Source: Rhyzopertha dominica
Lineage: Eukaryota > Arthropoda > Insecta > Coleoptera > Bostrichidae
DNA length: 64,000 bases
Reading direction: 5' to 3'
Assembly (NCBI GenBank): GCA_025024175.1
Contig: QCXZ01000137.1
Coordinates: 70,370,680-70,434,679, forward strand
Each line of letters begins with the position of its first letter. The stretch's first letter is position 1. The notes beneath the pieces were generated by a model. That model did no database searches, had not been told where the DNA came from, and saw only the letters and a list, made by a program, of their open reading frames with translations. Positions 11,621 through 24,094 of this stretch are shown here, piece after piece. The position numbers and the translations under genes are program-made.

Positions 11621-12440
11621 TCATTGGAGTGTCCTAAACAGCATAATATTTTCAGCCACATCGCAAATGTACCCCACGGTGAAAAGAATAATAGAAGTAT
11701 GCAGGCCATTAACCATGCGGGGTGTCCAGAATTAGCATAATTACTTTATAGCCCAACTGAAGTTGTAGATAATGGACTTTTGAAATTCCGGCTGAATTTT
11801 ATGGTCGCTTCCATAACAGTACATGTCTAAAAGGCATCGTTTTGAGATTTATTCATATTATTTCTTAAATCTGTCGTTTACAACATTTGGGAAAAAGATC
11901 AATATTTCTGGAAAGAAAGGAGATCGTTTTGCTATATTTTTTCTTTGCAAAATTGGTTGTTACTAAAACTTGAAATGTGGAATTTTCGTACATAGAAAAC
12001 TTGACCTTATTTTAAACAGAATGCTATCATATTGTTACATAAAGTAACACATTAACAGCAAGGATAAATAAAAAGTTTCAACATACACAGTAATCCATAG
12101 TAACGGAGCAACACAATTACGATTTTTGCGACAAATATTGTAATTTATTTAAATGATGCTATAGAAAAAAAATGATGTGTCATACAAGACGATAAAGACT
12201 GTTTATATACTCGTTAAATAAGTACATTCGTGATTTTGTCACTCGTAGATACAATTTTTTTTCTTTCAGTCTAAAATTTTTCTTTAATGCTGCTTAGAAC
12301 TTTTCATTTTAAATAACTGGCGATATCAATATTTCCATTTTACTTCTTCGAAATTATTAAACGTATTTTGGTAATATTTCTAACTGTTAAGACATTAGCA
12401 ACCTTTATTATGTGTTTAATGCATTGACTTCCGACAGTCA

Positions 12441-12474
12441 ATAATATAAATCGAATATAGTCGATTTATATTAT
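12441..12474. repeat. Perfect 14-bp inverted repeat, 6-bp loop
   Basis: Arms 12441-12454 and 12461-12474 are exact reverse complements (core AAATCGA/TCGATTT) around ATATAG. AT-rich; possibly a cruciform-prone site or part of the 3' flank of the transposon relic that follows. No function is claimed. Confidence 0.7.
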
Positions 12475-12589
12475 ATAATTATATATATAAATCTCTCTTT
12501 TCGACAACTAAATCATTGCATTACTACATTTTAGCAAAACATGATTAGAACATCTAGTATTGTCACTTCCCTGAAAGCTGAAATTACTC

Positions 12590-13190
12590 GTTCTTGCATG
12601 TTTACACTGTAGTTCGTGGAGTGCCATAAACTTTACTTTTGACATGTTCCTATAGACAAAGGATCTAGTGAACCAATTAACTTCCCCTCCTCTTCCAATT
12701 CACCGGTTGTATTACCGCCAAAGGAACATCATTTAGTAATCCTATAAGTTCATTTTGTAAAATGTCTACCTATTTTCTTTTCGTTACAGAGCCATCAAAG
12801 CAGAATGATCTTATGATATGCTTCTACAGAATCCCCCCCCCCCCTCCGCCAAACGTTTACTCTGAGTTAAAGTTTCTGGTGTGACAATATTTTAGTGTAT
12901 TTACTATAATAATGACAAACTGAGCTTCTTAGCAAACCCGTTTTTGTGAAACGTTGGCTCGTCGCAGGACAGAATATACTTCAAAAAGTATTCATCTTCG
13001 TTCAATCTGTTTAGAGCCCATTGGCAAAATTCCAGTCTTACTGGTAACTTGGTAAAACTCTTGCTGGTACTGTACATACATAGTATGGATGGTATTTGTT
13101 TTTTTTCAGTGCCGCAGGGACTGAGGAATTCTTATTCTTTCTTAAGAATTGATTTTGAATAGTGGCATCGCCAGGAATATGTATTAATTA
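12590..13190 (-). pseudogene. DDE (IS630/Tc1-mariner type) transposase relic 1
   Basis: Minus-strand remains of the insect transposase group with a TDE...N..NCRYW core. From 13115 downward: KYHPYYV (HTH end), then RLEFCQWALNRLNEDEYF near 13040 and YILSCDEPTFHKNG near 12970, where the first catalytic Asp-Glu (CDE) is kept. Next VNVW near 12860, FCFDGSVT near 12800, LQNELIGLLNDVPLAV near 12750, and IGRGGEVNW near 12690; the QQDGAP segment with the second Asp and the SPDL...D segment are deleted or ruined. A C-run at 12835-12846 disrupts the middle. The HTH N-terminus is only partly traceable up to about 13190. Confidence 0.75.
12835..12846. repeat. Poly-C run
   Basis: A run of about 12 C bases inside the transposase relic. 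It breaks the reading frame and is a likely place for length error or slippage. Confidence 0.8.
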
Positions 13191-15155
13191 TTCCCTGCTT
13201 AACAACATATTTGTTAATTATGTACCACCGAACGCAATCAGAAACAGACACTATAAACGAAAATTAACCGAAATTATATTTACTAAAAATAACAATAAAT
13301 ATTGGTTCATATTTTCCATGGCTAAATTGAGAAACTAAAAATAAATGATCATAAAGCAGTCTCGAAAACGGTCGTGTTGGCCTGGAGTTGGGCTTAAGTT
13401 AAACCCAGTTTATTGAGTTATTTGTGTCGTTTGATACGAGTAAAACGACTCCATGTAGCTGTTTTCTCTACAACCCTTATTTTAGTGTTGTCCATAAGTT
13501 GTTACGTTAAAAGGACCTATTACCCATCACCCTTAAGCATGTTTATAAATTCACCATTATACAATTTTAGCGCCGTAGAAGTGAATTAACAAAGAAGTTG
13601 CAATAACTTGGTCAAATAATATTCACTCCATGCAGAAATTTCATCGCCAGTTGGATTTGAAAACTCTCCCGCAATGCGCTCTTTAAAGCTAGAATTTGCG
13701 ATGATGCATGATAGTGAAGTAGACGGTTGCTCTCCAATATTCAGAATGGGGTGCCATTTAAATAAACGTTTCAAGCATAACGAAATTTATTACCATATCG
13801 AAATTGTGAGGTAGCTAAGGTGTTAGGATCTGCATTTAAATCGATTCAGTGTCATATACCTATATTTGAAATAAATGTTGATTAATTTTGCTGTACAAAA
13901 GTTTCTTATTGAACTGGCTTCTTTAGTGCCAGGAATACAACTTCCAACAAAAAGATGCTCAGCGTATTTCCAGCCGTTTCACAATGCCTTCCTAATTATC
14001 TGATAATCTAGGTACATTTATTTTGTGGGACACTCCGAACAAACACGAAGTATCCTCAAAAAACGACATATCGAAACTAGACCTAAACAAATTTATATAC
14101 ATTGCAAGAAAGCGGTAAACAACTTATTCTTGATTTATTCTTTAATAGAACTTTATAAATAGGAATCTTGACTTCCTTGGTAACTACTGTAAACTAAATT
14201 TATTAATAATTAGTAATTAATTAATAAAACAACATACATATATACATTCCTTCCAATTAATGTGCGGTTATGTAGCAAATAAATATATACTTTTAAGCAT
14301 ACCTATCGTCTTATTAAAAAAATCCTAGACTTTTCCAGCTCATAGTACAGTCGTTTATTTTCCCAATGATGTGAAATGGAAAACTATACTTGTTAAGACT
14401 AATAGAAAAGAAGTATTGTTTAAATAGCTTTAGATAATGTTTGTAAGTCTAAGAACGAAGTTTACAATAGTAAGTTTAGATCTGATAATGTTTACATCGG
14501 TTTCGATCATTTTATAGTACGCTATTAAATTAAAATGATGAAAACAGATAAAAATAGATAACAACCAGAAATATGCCATGTCAAACGTAGCCATGAAAGG
14601 CTGAAATGTAGGGCGAAGGAGTTAAAAAAACATACCAGAAGAGCAGAAGAAAGCCAAAACAAGTTTTAGGATATTCAAAAAGAAAGCCTATGGAAGAAGA
14701 GATAGAGATAGAGCGCCAGTACAAATGAGGTGGTATAATGTTTTCTGTTGGAAAAGATGCCATGGATACGGGCAAATGTCATACCACTGCCTATATATGA
14801 AACAGGAGAAAAAAAATTATTGCGAAAATAACAAATGAGCTTTACTACTGATTACAACATATTAAATGTTGACGGAGGACACTATTGGGCATACCAGTGT
14901 GGTTTTAATGATCTGCATTGAAAAAAAAACTTGCATCGTGAAAATAATATAAATATTTGCTCATTTTTATTCAAAGAGGCAACGCTCCGGCTAAGAAGAG
15001 AAACATAAAGTATTAACAGAATGGAACGTGTCAACGAAACTTGTAACTTAATAAGAGCAATATGCAACGAATACTAAATGTCGTGTTGGTGGGTTTTTGT
15101 CAAGCAGTATGGCAAGCGGATTAAAAGGCAAAGTGACGAACTGTTAACAAAGGCG
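13191..15155. other. No gene recognised
   Basis: Low-GC, stop-rich. A lysine/arginine-rich plus-strand segment near 14580-14740 (ending PVQMRWYN in one frame) loosely recalls the end of a LINE protein but is too weak to call. GTGGGACACTCCG at 14028-14040 is treated under findings as a possible transposon end. Confidence 0.4.
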
Positions 15156-15290
15156 TTCCCATGGGGAGGGGAAGGTTCTTGGGTTCTAGATAAAAACCAA
15201 GATCCAAAAAAACCAAGATAANAANTTGTAGTCCCCTCCCGTGGGCGTGTAGTTGTCAACCCCCCTCCCCCCCCAACCATAATTTCTCGT
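15156..15290. repeat. GC-rich inverted repeat with C-tract
   Basis: Arms near 15158-15173 (CCCATGGGGAGGGGA) and 15230-15244 (TCCCCTCCCGTGGG) are nearly complementary. Between them are AAACCAAGAT repeats and two N bases (15222, 15225). A C-rich tract with two C runs follows at 15261-15276. It looks like the end of a dispersed repeat. Confidence 0.5.
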
Positions 15291-15295
15291 CATCC

Positions 15296-15585
15296 CACTT
15301 TGTGGAAAACATAATATTGAAAATCGGCGCTCTTGGACAAAATGTGCATATTACTCCGCTTGGGCACATCGACAATATAGGTTTTCCGCAGCACTCCAAC
15401 AAGTGTAGCCAGGAATTTGTCCATGGGAAAAGAGATTCAGTTCCGATGAAGTGTGAGCCTCTTCAAGAACGCCATCATCCACACGACCCCTCAAAGCCAT
15501 TTTCAACAAGAAATCGTACTTATTCTCTGAAATTCCTTCGATATTTAACTGACAAACTGTCAAATTTTGATTAAACCCCAAAAAC
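15296..15585 (-). pseudogene. LINE AP-endonuclease N-terminal fragment
   Basis: Minus-strand open piece 15611-15351 reads LTVCQLNIEGISENKYDFL, the start of the exonuclease-endonuclease-phosphatase domain of Jockey/CR1-type LINEs ('L.I.Q.NI.GI..K...L'), followed by DDGVLEEAHTSSELNLF, corresponding to the catalytic 'D.VLLQETH' block; the conserved Q is lost though an acidic residue remains. Then IPGYT, also typical. The rest of the domain fades after about 15340. Only the first quarter of ORF2 is present. Confidence 0.7.
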
Positions 15586-15619
15586 TTCAACACATCTTCG
15601 CAAACCGACAAAACTAAAT

Positions 15620-17620
15620 GATGACCGGGAGGCTCTTAAAGATCAGATTCGGTCGTGACGGTGATTTCTGGGTAAAAAAAACTACCCATAACAGGCCAAA
15701 ATCTGAAAGATTTGGCTACCGACATCCGTGGAAGTTTTGGAAAGTAACAATCGACATAAGTTGTAGAAGTTAAAAATTAAATATAAAGTACGAGTACAAA
15801 GCTTTGTTATTTTGGGAGTAAAGGTAACAAAAAACTGTGACGAAGGTGAAAGGGAATAGAAACATGATTGACAAAAAGATATGTGCATAATAGNTCGAGA
15901 AAAAGATATTAAAAAACTAGTTTCATAAGACGTCATTTTGTCGCACGCATCCAGCGACAAAAAGCCTTATGGAACAAGTTTTTTAAACATTATTTTCTAT
16001 TTTGCGCGATTTTCATCTTCTACACAAGGAAATGTGACAAATTTAATAGAAATCAAAAATTTATGGAAATTTCCTTGGAGTTTTTTGGTGATACCAACTC
16101 TGGAATATAAAAAAAATCCTTTTCGAAATAGCTCTATTACGAAACGCAATTTGCGTTTCGTAATGGCTTCATTAAGAACTAAAAGTAGAAAAAAACTTTT
16201 AATCGAGAAGAACAAAGTACTTGGGTCGGTAAACAGACCAATAGTTACAAGTGACACATGAGCCATGAAAACAAAAACAAAGGGCTCCAGTATAGGAAAG
16301 GAAATTCTCGAGGGTAATAACAAATGGGGTCTCGAAACGAATGCCAAACGAATAAATAATGAATTTGTGTGGAGTAGTTAAAATAACGGGTTTTGTAATG
16401 GCTAAATGATGAGGGGGATTGAGTACGTGGAAAGAGTAGGAGAATTAAGAATAATGAATCGTTTACTAACAACAAGAATAAATGGTACAAGAGTATTGTG
16501 AAGACAAGGAAAGCTGCAGATCAAAAGCTATATATCACAGCCGTTTCACTCAAAATTTTTACTTTCAAAACAACTGTTGGTCTATAACAAAGTTGGTCGT
16601 CTACAAATCTAAGAACGATAGGTCGTAATTGCGACGATCGTAAGTGCAAAAAACCATACCCTGTCTACTGTTTGCGCACTTTTTCTCTCCACAATATCCG
16701 ACACGCAATATTTCTCCACGGCATCATGTCTGGCTTCAAATGAAGCAGTAAAGGCGTTCCACATTCGCCTCGGGCACTGGAATTTAAAAGCTGCAACGCG
16801 TGTAACCAAGAGGAGGACAAAGCTCTCTCAGTCGAGCGCTTAAGCGTTCCACTGGCTTTGCTCATTTGTATGAGCGTTTAACCCTTATGTTGTACTTCAG
16901 CTACTAGGAGAATTTATGTTCCCACGGAGAATTGCGCCACTTCGTCTAAATGTTTGCTAATACGAAAGCAGTAAATTGGACGTTTTATTGCGCGTGAAAT
17001 ATACAGGGTGGAGCAAGTCAAGATGGTAACATTCAAGAAAATTACAAAGGAAAAACCAGCAGTTAAAATTGTGGGTGACTTTAACACTTAATTGAGAAGA
17101 CCAACAGACTGACATGACTAAATTTATACGACTATTATAGTTTAGATAGTACAATTAAGTGTTCTGTTTATTATACTTAAAGAAAAATAACAATAACTAT
17201 AAATAGATTTAACTTATTAGAGATATAGTATCCAGTATAAATATTGAGCGCTGTTCTCTACAGTTCACTTCATTTTTTTTCCTATCTTAATATCTGCCTT
17301 CTATTTACTTGATTACACTACCCAATTGCTGTCCAACTATTATCCAACTGAAGTTTTTGTTGTTATAAATCATCACGAGCCGTGAGATAATCAACCTTTC
17401 CTAGAGCTAGACCAAGGTTAGAGCCACACTGTTAATAAATTTTTTTGCATGTTATGCATGACTTAAACATTGGAACTATAATAAAGTGACCAAGCGTATT
17501 CAAATCAATTTAAAAAAAATGATAACTATAAGTAGGTTAACATTTTTTTCCAATTTTTGACCTGGTGAATATGTAACATAAGTTTCTTATGTACAATCAC
17601 GCCCACAGGTACTTAGATAT
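15620..17620. other. No gene recognised; includes a perfect palindrome and a CAGGGTG motif
   Basis: About 2 kb with no recognised protein. It contains the palindrome at 16136-16164, and TACAGGGTGGAGCAAG at 16999, a motif common at ends of insect DNA elements, with no partner end found. A GC-richer patch at 16620-16870 is open on the minus strand in two frames but is unlike any family known to me. Confidence 0.4.
16136..16164. repeat. Perfect 29-bp palindrome
   Basis: ATTACGAAACGCAA, one T, then the exact reverse complement of the first arm (14 + 1 + 14). The flanks do not continue the symmetry. Unusually GC-containing for its surroundings. Confidence 0.85.
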
Positions 17621-17629
17621 TTTAGTTCC

Positions 17630-17750
17630 CTCTACTATTTTGTCTCTTACTTATACTTCCAAACGACACCCTTTCCAAAACTATCACAGCCTTCTACTTA
17701 CATGGCCAGACCATCTGACTGCTGTCAAACTGTTATTCAAACTAAAGTTT
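17630..17750 (-). pseudogene. Possible LINE C-terminal fragment
   Basis: Minus strand near 17735 reads VRWSGHVSRR, then in the next frame VLERVSFGSISKRQNSRGN, resembling the 'RW.GHV.R......V......GRR.RGRP' end of RTE-type polyproteins. Frame-broken and short; upstream minus-strand sequence (17750-18120) is lysine-rich and may be more of the same. Chance similarity is possible. Confidence 0.3.
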
Positions 17751-19390
17751 TTATTATTTTAAATTTTATTCCTTTGTCATATACCCTAGCTAGCCATCTT
17801 CAGTACCAGGTATAACTGATGCTTTGTTTTTATTTCTTGCTCATCAATTAAGTTGCATATTTGTTAACAGCACCATAATACTCTTGAATATCCTATTCAA
17901 TTTCTGTCCGTCTTCTGTTGCGTCCAAGTCATTAAAAATTTTCTATTACTTCAAACCTAAACTCCTCTGTTATTTTCTTCTTGGGTTTTTATCTTTTTCC
18001 ACTTCTATCTTCATGTATTGTGTCTTCTGGTTCTGTCCTCTTAGCCGCAGATTCTGTTTTGTGTTCTGTTTTTATTTTATTATCTGTTTTCAGCCATCTG
18101 ATTTACATGATTTTATGCATCTGTAGTGAATCCACTGTAACAAATTGTTGTTGTTGGTAGGTCCGGCGACTGATTGTAGAAAAACAGACTACAGTTGGAG
18201 GACAAGTTGTACATTTCTTAATTACGATTACAGACAACTTCTTTACTTTTTCTGAGCTAAAATATAATACAATTAGCATATACACAAAGATTACAATAAA
18301 TAAACCTGACACCAGGCCAAAAACGCCAAAACACGGTGATAACTTTTTTAATATTTAACCTGGACAATGAACATGGTACGCCACCCACGGTTAAAGTTGT
18401 GAAGTTCTGTTAATTTTATCAACAGTTTCCATTTTCTCCTATAATTTTGGTACACCACCTGTCCTAAGTTCGTATCTATTTCTCTTTATGTGCCTTTATC
18501 CTTTACATCATTATACTTGTAAATGCTTATTATCGAATATTAAGCAACTTAATCGCTGCAGAATTGTTACCGAGTTTAGAGTTTCGTTTCTTTGAGATAG
18601 ATATTAACAATCAAGTTTTCCACTTACCAGGTGTTTCCTTATTTTATCAGATTTTCATTAACAATTAATATATTTTCCACCTCCGTGTGTGCCTTCCTTT
18701 ATTACTTGCAACACCCTTTTATTTCCTTTCAGCTCATAGGGTATAGTGTAGAATATTTGCTTTATGGTAAAAAATATGCCGTTGCTTTTTTACACCAACG
18801 ACGTTTTTCACACTTAGTATAAAGTATTAATATCAAAGCAAAAGAAACAGCCAGTAATAAAAACACAGAATCATAAGTACCGTGTTTGCATGATGGAAGC
18901 TTAATAAATTTTAAAGTTCAGAATTGATACAACTACGTTTGAGTTAACAGAAATTCATTAACTGCAGTAAACCATTTTACACCGTGAATGATCTAAAATG
19001 CATGTGCAGCAATCGGGATGTGTGGTAATATAATAAAAACAAGCCTGTCGAGCAGGTACATGTAGTAAATATTCATCCAGCACTACAAAAAATCAAATAC
19101 ATACAGTAAATCTTCTCTTTTACAATAGTAGCCAGTATGTTACCTTAATTATTTAATTTATTTTCTTCTAGTATTCAACGGTATCCACAACTACAATAGG
19201 ATGATGGATGACCGAGTAGCACTAGTGTCCTGAATAAACTAGTGAAGAGAAAAGCAAGGATACTTAACTTAGGTTCTTGTACTCCGCCCACCATGGTTTC
19301 AGCACTGGGTACTAAAAGCCACATGCTGTTGAAGATCTTTAATAGCGCCAACTCTTAATAATTTGCGTAGCTACCATACATATTAAAACT
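17751..19390. other. No gene recognised
   Basis: Low-GC sequence with pyrimidine-rich plus strand at 17820-18120 and no identified motif on either strand. Confidence 0.4.
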
Positions 19391-19394
19391 GTAT

Positions 19395-20545
19395 AACCTA
19401 ACCCACAGTGAAAAATTTTATGGTATATAGCCAAAAATTAAGTGGTTAGCTTTTTCTGTGTTAATTTTCATACCAAAACTGGTGAAAGCTTGTGCAATTA
19501 ACCAAACTGTTACTCGTAACTTTACCCCGTGCTGAATGAGTAAATATTTTACACGAATAAAACGTAGAATTACCCCCATCTTATTATTGTTTTACTTTTT
19601 ATTAACTTTGGTGTAAATTTACCAAAAACCGTGAAAAGTTTACACGCAGCCGTGTTATTTTGTACGTGCAGTGCAAACTCACACGCTTGTGAGTTCTTGT
19701 AGGCAATAAAAGACATGCCGGTTGCTGTTTGCAAAATTTGTTCATCTCTTTGCGGGTTACCAGGTTAGTCGATCTATAGTTTATGTTCACGCATCATTAT
19801 GTGAAAACCATAGTGCCAATAAAATTCACAACAAATGATATCACAAAATGGATTTTAATGTACACCACTTGCAGTTATATAGACTACATAAGCAAAGGTA
19901 AGTAAGAACTCGTGGATCATATTTATGCGGCCTTCGATTACACCATAAAAGTGTTGCGCCATCTTTCTCGTTCGTGCTAGGGCCATTTGAATTTGCACTG
20001 TTTATTTAAATATAGTTAGGACATAATCACAATGTGTGAGTATTAATTGTTAGTTACCTTTCTGATGTACGTAAATAATATATAGTAGCTTGTATGGTAA
20101 ACCATAAAAAATAAACTTGTTTAACAAATTATATTCACGTTTTATTGTATTCCATTTCTTACTTGGATCATATTAGAAAAACATCGCCAGTTCACGAAAA
20201 TCGAAATGCAATTTTCATAGCAGTGACTATATATGAAATACGGTATGCTAAATGAATAAAACTTTTGTGTGCTCTTTTATAACTAATTTATAGCTTTTAA
20301 TAGAAAAAAATATGTTTTATTTGTTTAGCGTGCTGTAATTATGATAGTTATTGCTAGGAATACTTATTTATTTACTAAGCGTTTTTTAAATATTAAATTT
20401 GACACAGTACCGTGAAAAATTTAACCAGTCTTGGGGTAGAAGTTTACACCTAGCCCATTCGTAAAAAAGTACACCTTGCAGTGTAAAAATATGTACACCA
20501 TAACTGTGTAACAAATTTACACTCACATTTCGTGAGAATCACCAA
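19395..20545 (+). repeat. Two clusters of a degenerate GTGAAAA...TTTACAC repeat
   Basis: At 19395-19700 and again at 20400-20545 the plus strand repeats variants of GTGAAAA/GTGTAAA followed by TTTACAC roughly every 20-30 bases, each cluster ending with a TCACA..TGTGAG/TCACA..CGTGAG segment. The clusters lie in the same orientation with unrelated sequence between. They may be the repetitive subterminal regions of one old element, or two copies of it. Confidence 0.4.
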
Positions 20546-21980
20546 ATTGCCAACCGACACATCTACACTATCTAGGTAACATTCCTTGTCAATCAACCGT
20601 CAGGAAGGCAAGAGGCTTAATAAGATTTGGAACATTAAATGTAATACTGAGAAGACTTTTTCTGGGGCCAGTTGCTTCCTTTCGAAAATAAATACGTGTG
20701 CCACAATGATTATAAACAATGTTCCACCTGTGGAAAAGGTTGTTTGAAAAACAATTCAAAAACTACTTTTCACAATACCAGCAGACATTATAGTGATGCC
20801 TTAAGAGAATGAAATCTGCAACAACCATGAGCCTCAATCTAAATTCGTTGATGAAGTTACCTATTCTGCTTACGATTTAAGCTATTTAAGTATGCAAATG
20901 AGCTAAATTAATAAGCAAACCGCTCCAAAGAGAAAATCACTTAGCTGAAATGTGTGAAGCGGTAGAAACTTCAAGATCGATAACCACGGCAGATACCCAA
21001 AAGCAGTGAGATGTGAAAACGCCGAAGGCGTAGAAATGTTTTAAACTACCAGAAAGTGGCGTAGTTTCTCCGTCCTCTAAATGAGCTACCACGAAAACGC
21101 AAATACGGTTTAATGACACGTCAAGGGTGATGTACGACCTGGAGGTGCCAGTAAAAATGGAAAGTTACCTTTTTAGCAATTCGGAGGCACATTCTGAATT
21201 TTTGCGGAATGAACGCAGCCGTATTATTCTAAACAATGAAAAGTTCATTCCCCATGGAAAGCAGCCCGCGGCATAACAAGGAACCTGGAGTATGCGTTAA
21301 ATTTCGTTAATAAAACAAAAAGAGAGAAATGAGCTTTCAGTCGTATAATCAATAACGGGGGATTGAGTGTAGGCAGAGTAAATTAAAAAAAGTGAAGGCG
21401 GGAAAATTAAGAAGTGAATTTTTAATAGGTCGCCAGCAGATATTAATGCAAGATGATTTAATATAGAATATTTTAAATGATCTTAATCAATAACATTCAC
21501 CATAGTCACATTTGTAATAAAATTTCCGTTCAAAAATATGTTGAATGTCAATGTTTGACAAACTTTCAGTACTTTTATGAAACATAGAAGGATATATACA
21601 CCAAAAGGCTTTTGTCCAAATTTAGAAGAAATTTTAACAAAAAAGAAGGTCAAACAGTTATTTTGGTGCATACATCTACCTCCAGAGCTAACCCTTAAAA
21701 ATTATATAGCAAGAAAGGTCGAACGACAACATTTTATAGCTGCTTTCATTATCTGTTTAACCATGCTGTCACATTTTCAAATTTAAATGATTCCTGTTTT
21801 GCAAATTACGTGATTGTTAAAGGCTCCTTGAAGTTTTCACAACACTCATTCAAACTGTAATTAGGTTATTTGTGGTATGGATGGACTAAGAAATGTTCTA
21901 TATTATCTGCAATTCTGCCGAATGTTAATTATCATTTTTATACAGTTTTATAATTCACTCCTTTAATTATTGTTGTTCTT
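20546..21980. other. No gene recognised
   Basis: No protein or RNA motif found. Includes GC-moderate stretches at 20920-21300 without coding resemblance. Confidence 0.4.
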
Positions 21981-21984
21981 GGTC

Positions 21985-22460
21985 TTTTTTTAATAGATAA
22001 TATGCAATCTATGAGAAAAATTGCTCAAGAATGTAGCTTCCCAAATAATAGAGTTCATCGAATGGTAAAGAGTCACACGTAAAACTATAGATAACCTGGA
22101 TTGACGTAATGCCAAGGTTTTTGCTTTGCATTTGCTTCTCCGGTGAAAGTGCGCTTATTTTGAACATTGAAGTGAATAGGTATAATATTTGCTTAGTAGT
22201 GGTACTAGCTCACACATTTTCAGTGAGTCGAACCAAAACATCTCAAAAATTGAACGTTTGGGCGGGCACTCTCGGCCTCCACATTTTTTAAAGCACTTTA
22301 ATTGGTGATTGGAAACTTATTAATCACCCAAGCACTGCAAGAAGACGGAAAAATCCAAAAAAATTTTTCTATCAACAGACTGGAGCGCCTTCCCATTATC
22401 GTGTACTAGTACAAAGTATCCTAGATATTCGTTTTCCAGTACAATTTCTTTTCGTGTAGC
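21985..22460 (+). pseudogene. DDE transposase relic 2
   Basis: Plus strand, same broad transposase group as relic 1. SMRKIAQECSFPNNRVHRMV near 22010 is the second helix-turn-helix. A gap follows, then the open frame 22109-22291: FSGESALIL, where the first catalytic Asp (SDE) is Gly; EVNRYNIC (usual NRHNCRYW); KLNVWAGTLG. After frameshifts, ALQEDG near 22335 and FYQQTGAPSHYR near 22370, where the second catalytic Asp (QQDGAP) is Thr; then LDIRFPVQF. It ends before the SPDL block. Two of three catalytic residues are lost and the third is absent. Confidence 0.8.
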
Positions 22461-24090
22461 TCTTTAAATTCTAAGCTTTATGCTACACCATATGAATCTC
22501 TTCAAGTGATAAAAAGAACTGTCTCAGAGTGCAGTTTCATCATACTGGACGTTGCAAAATTTACATCTAGTGTTATTTTATTTTTTGCTTATAAGAGAAT
22601 TCCACTGCATTCGTTGTTGATAACACTTTATTCTTCTCGCTCTCCAATTTACTGAAAGAGATTCATGAAAGTAACAAAAGCTTTAATAAACGTTATAGAA
22701 AATTAAAGTTCATAGTGTAAGTTTTGCAACAAATTTTGAATACAAATATGGGGCAATATGTCATATACAATAAATAAGTAAAAAAACGAAAGTATGCTTG
22801 TATATTCATGTGCATGGTGACTCTCTTGGATCGACTCATAGTTTCGTGTTTACAGCATTTTTAGTTTACCCTAGGACCATTTTCAAAGAATATGCATAGC
22901 TGTACTAAAGCAAGATGTACAAATTTTTCAGTATTTCTTCAATAGAACAGTCCCTAGTTATACAGACGTCTATCAAAGACAAGATTCTCAATTACGTATC
23001 TGAAATTTATTAATACCTAGAAGTAAATTCAGTACACGAACGCTGTTTGCGCAAAACAGCACATCACGAAAGTAATTTTCCATCCCACATGNCAGTGCGT
23101 GATCCGATTAATTCCACAGCATAGTTCTCTGTAGTGATTTGTAAAAATTTGCATGTGATTAAAAGCGAACCCGGTATCACCCCTCACTGTTTACACAATA
23201 TAACAGAGCGAGGTTAGAATATGTAAATGATACATTGATTTTCCTCCTGGAAAGTCAACGCTTTTGTTTATGTTGTGGTAATGGTTTGTCAGATTACTAG
23301 GGCGAATAGAAAATTTCGTGGCTTCTCTCGAAGGAGCATGGATCTTGCTAGGGAAGTATGGATTACATAACTGCTGCAAAGAAGTTAGCAAACCCAAGAC
23401 TAGCTTAGCTAAATAAGTGCAAGGTTTACAGTAAATAATTTCAAAACACATTTACACAGTAGGAAAATTGTTATCATGGAAATTTTGTGAACTGCAAAAA
23501 AACATAATAGATGAGTACGGTGTGAACGATTAAAGAGAATAGTAATTTTCTGTCCTCTGTATTCAGTTTAAGTCTGCATAATAACTTAATAATAACAAAG
23601 TACTAATGGGTTTTGTGGAACAAAGGGATATGTTTGCTGGGAAGTGACAACGTTAATGAAAGAGAGAAATACAACGATTCTTACAAGACAAGCAGACATA
23701 CATGTTTATGGCGCAACTATAATCATATGCCGACAGAAAGTATAGGACGTCATGTTCACATAAAACCTTGTAACCTACAAAAACCACGACAAAAACCGAA
23801 CAATTCTCAGTGTAAAAGTTATTATATGAATCCACACAGTTTTCTTGGCTTTACTAATACGTTTATAGTAGAAAAACAACCGGATTATTCGCCAATAGTA
23901 AATTAACTCTTTTTGCATTTGAAATTCATAATGCAATCAATTAAGGTAAAAAATTACTAAAGAAGAATCTATTCTACCTAATAAATTTGTTAAAAGTTAA
24001 TCTGAGGCATGCTATATACAACTACTTGAATTTATGTCAACACACATCACCAAAAAACAACTAGCAGATTCAAAACTTACTGTCATTTAA
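22461..24090. other. No gene recognised
   Basis: Low-GC sequence. Open pieces at 23191-23451 (-) and 23613-23906 (+) do not resemble known families. Confidence 0.4.
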
Positions 24091-24094
24091 TATA

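Noticed and set aside
15997..16347. Minus-strand open frame of 116 codons
   Set aside because: Compositionally driven (F/L/S-rich from AT-rich DNA), overlapped by an equally long plus-strand frame across the palindrome; no family resemblance.
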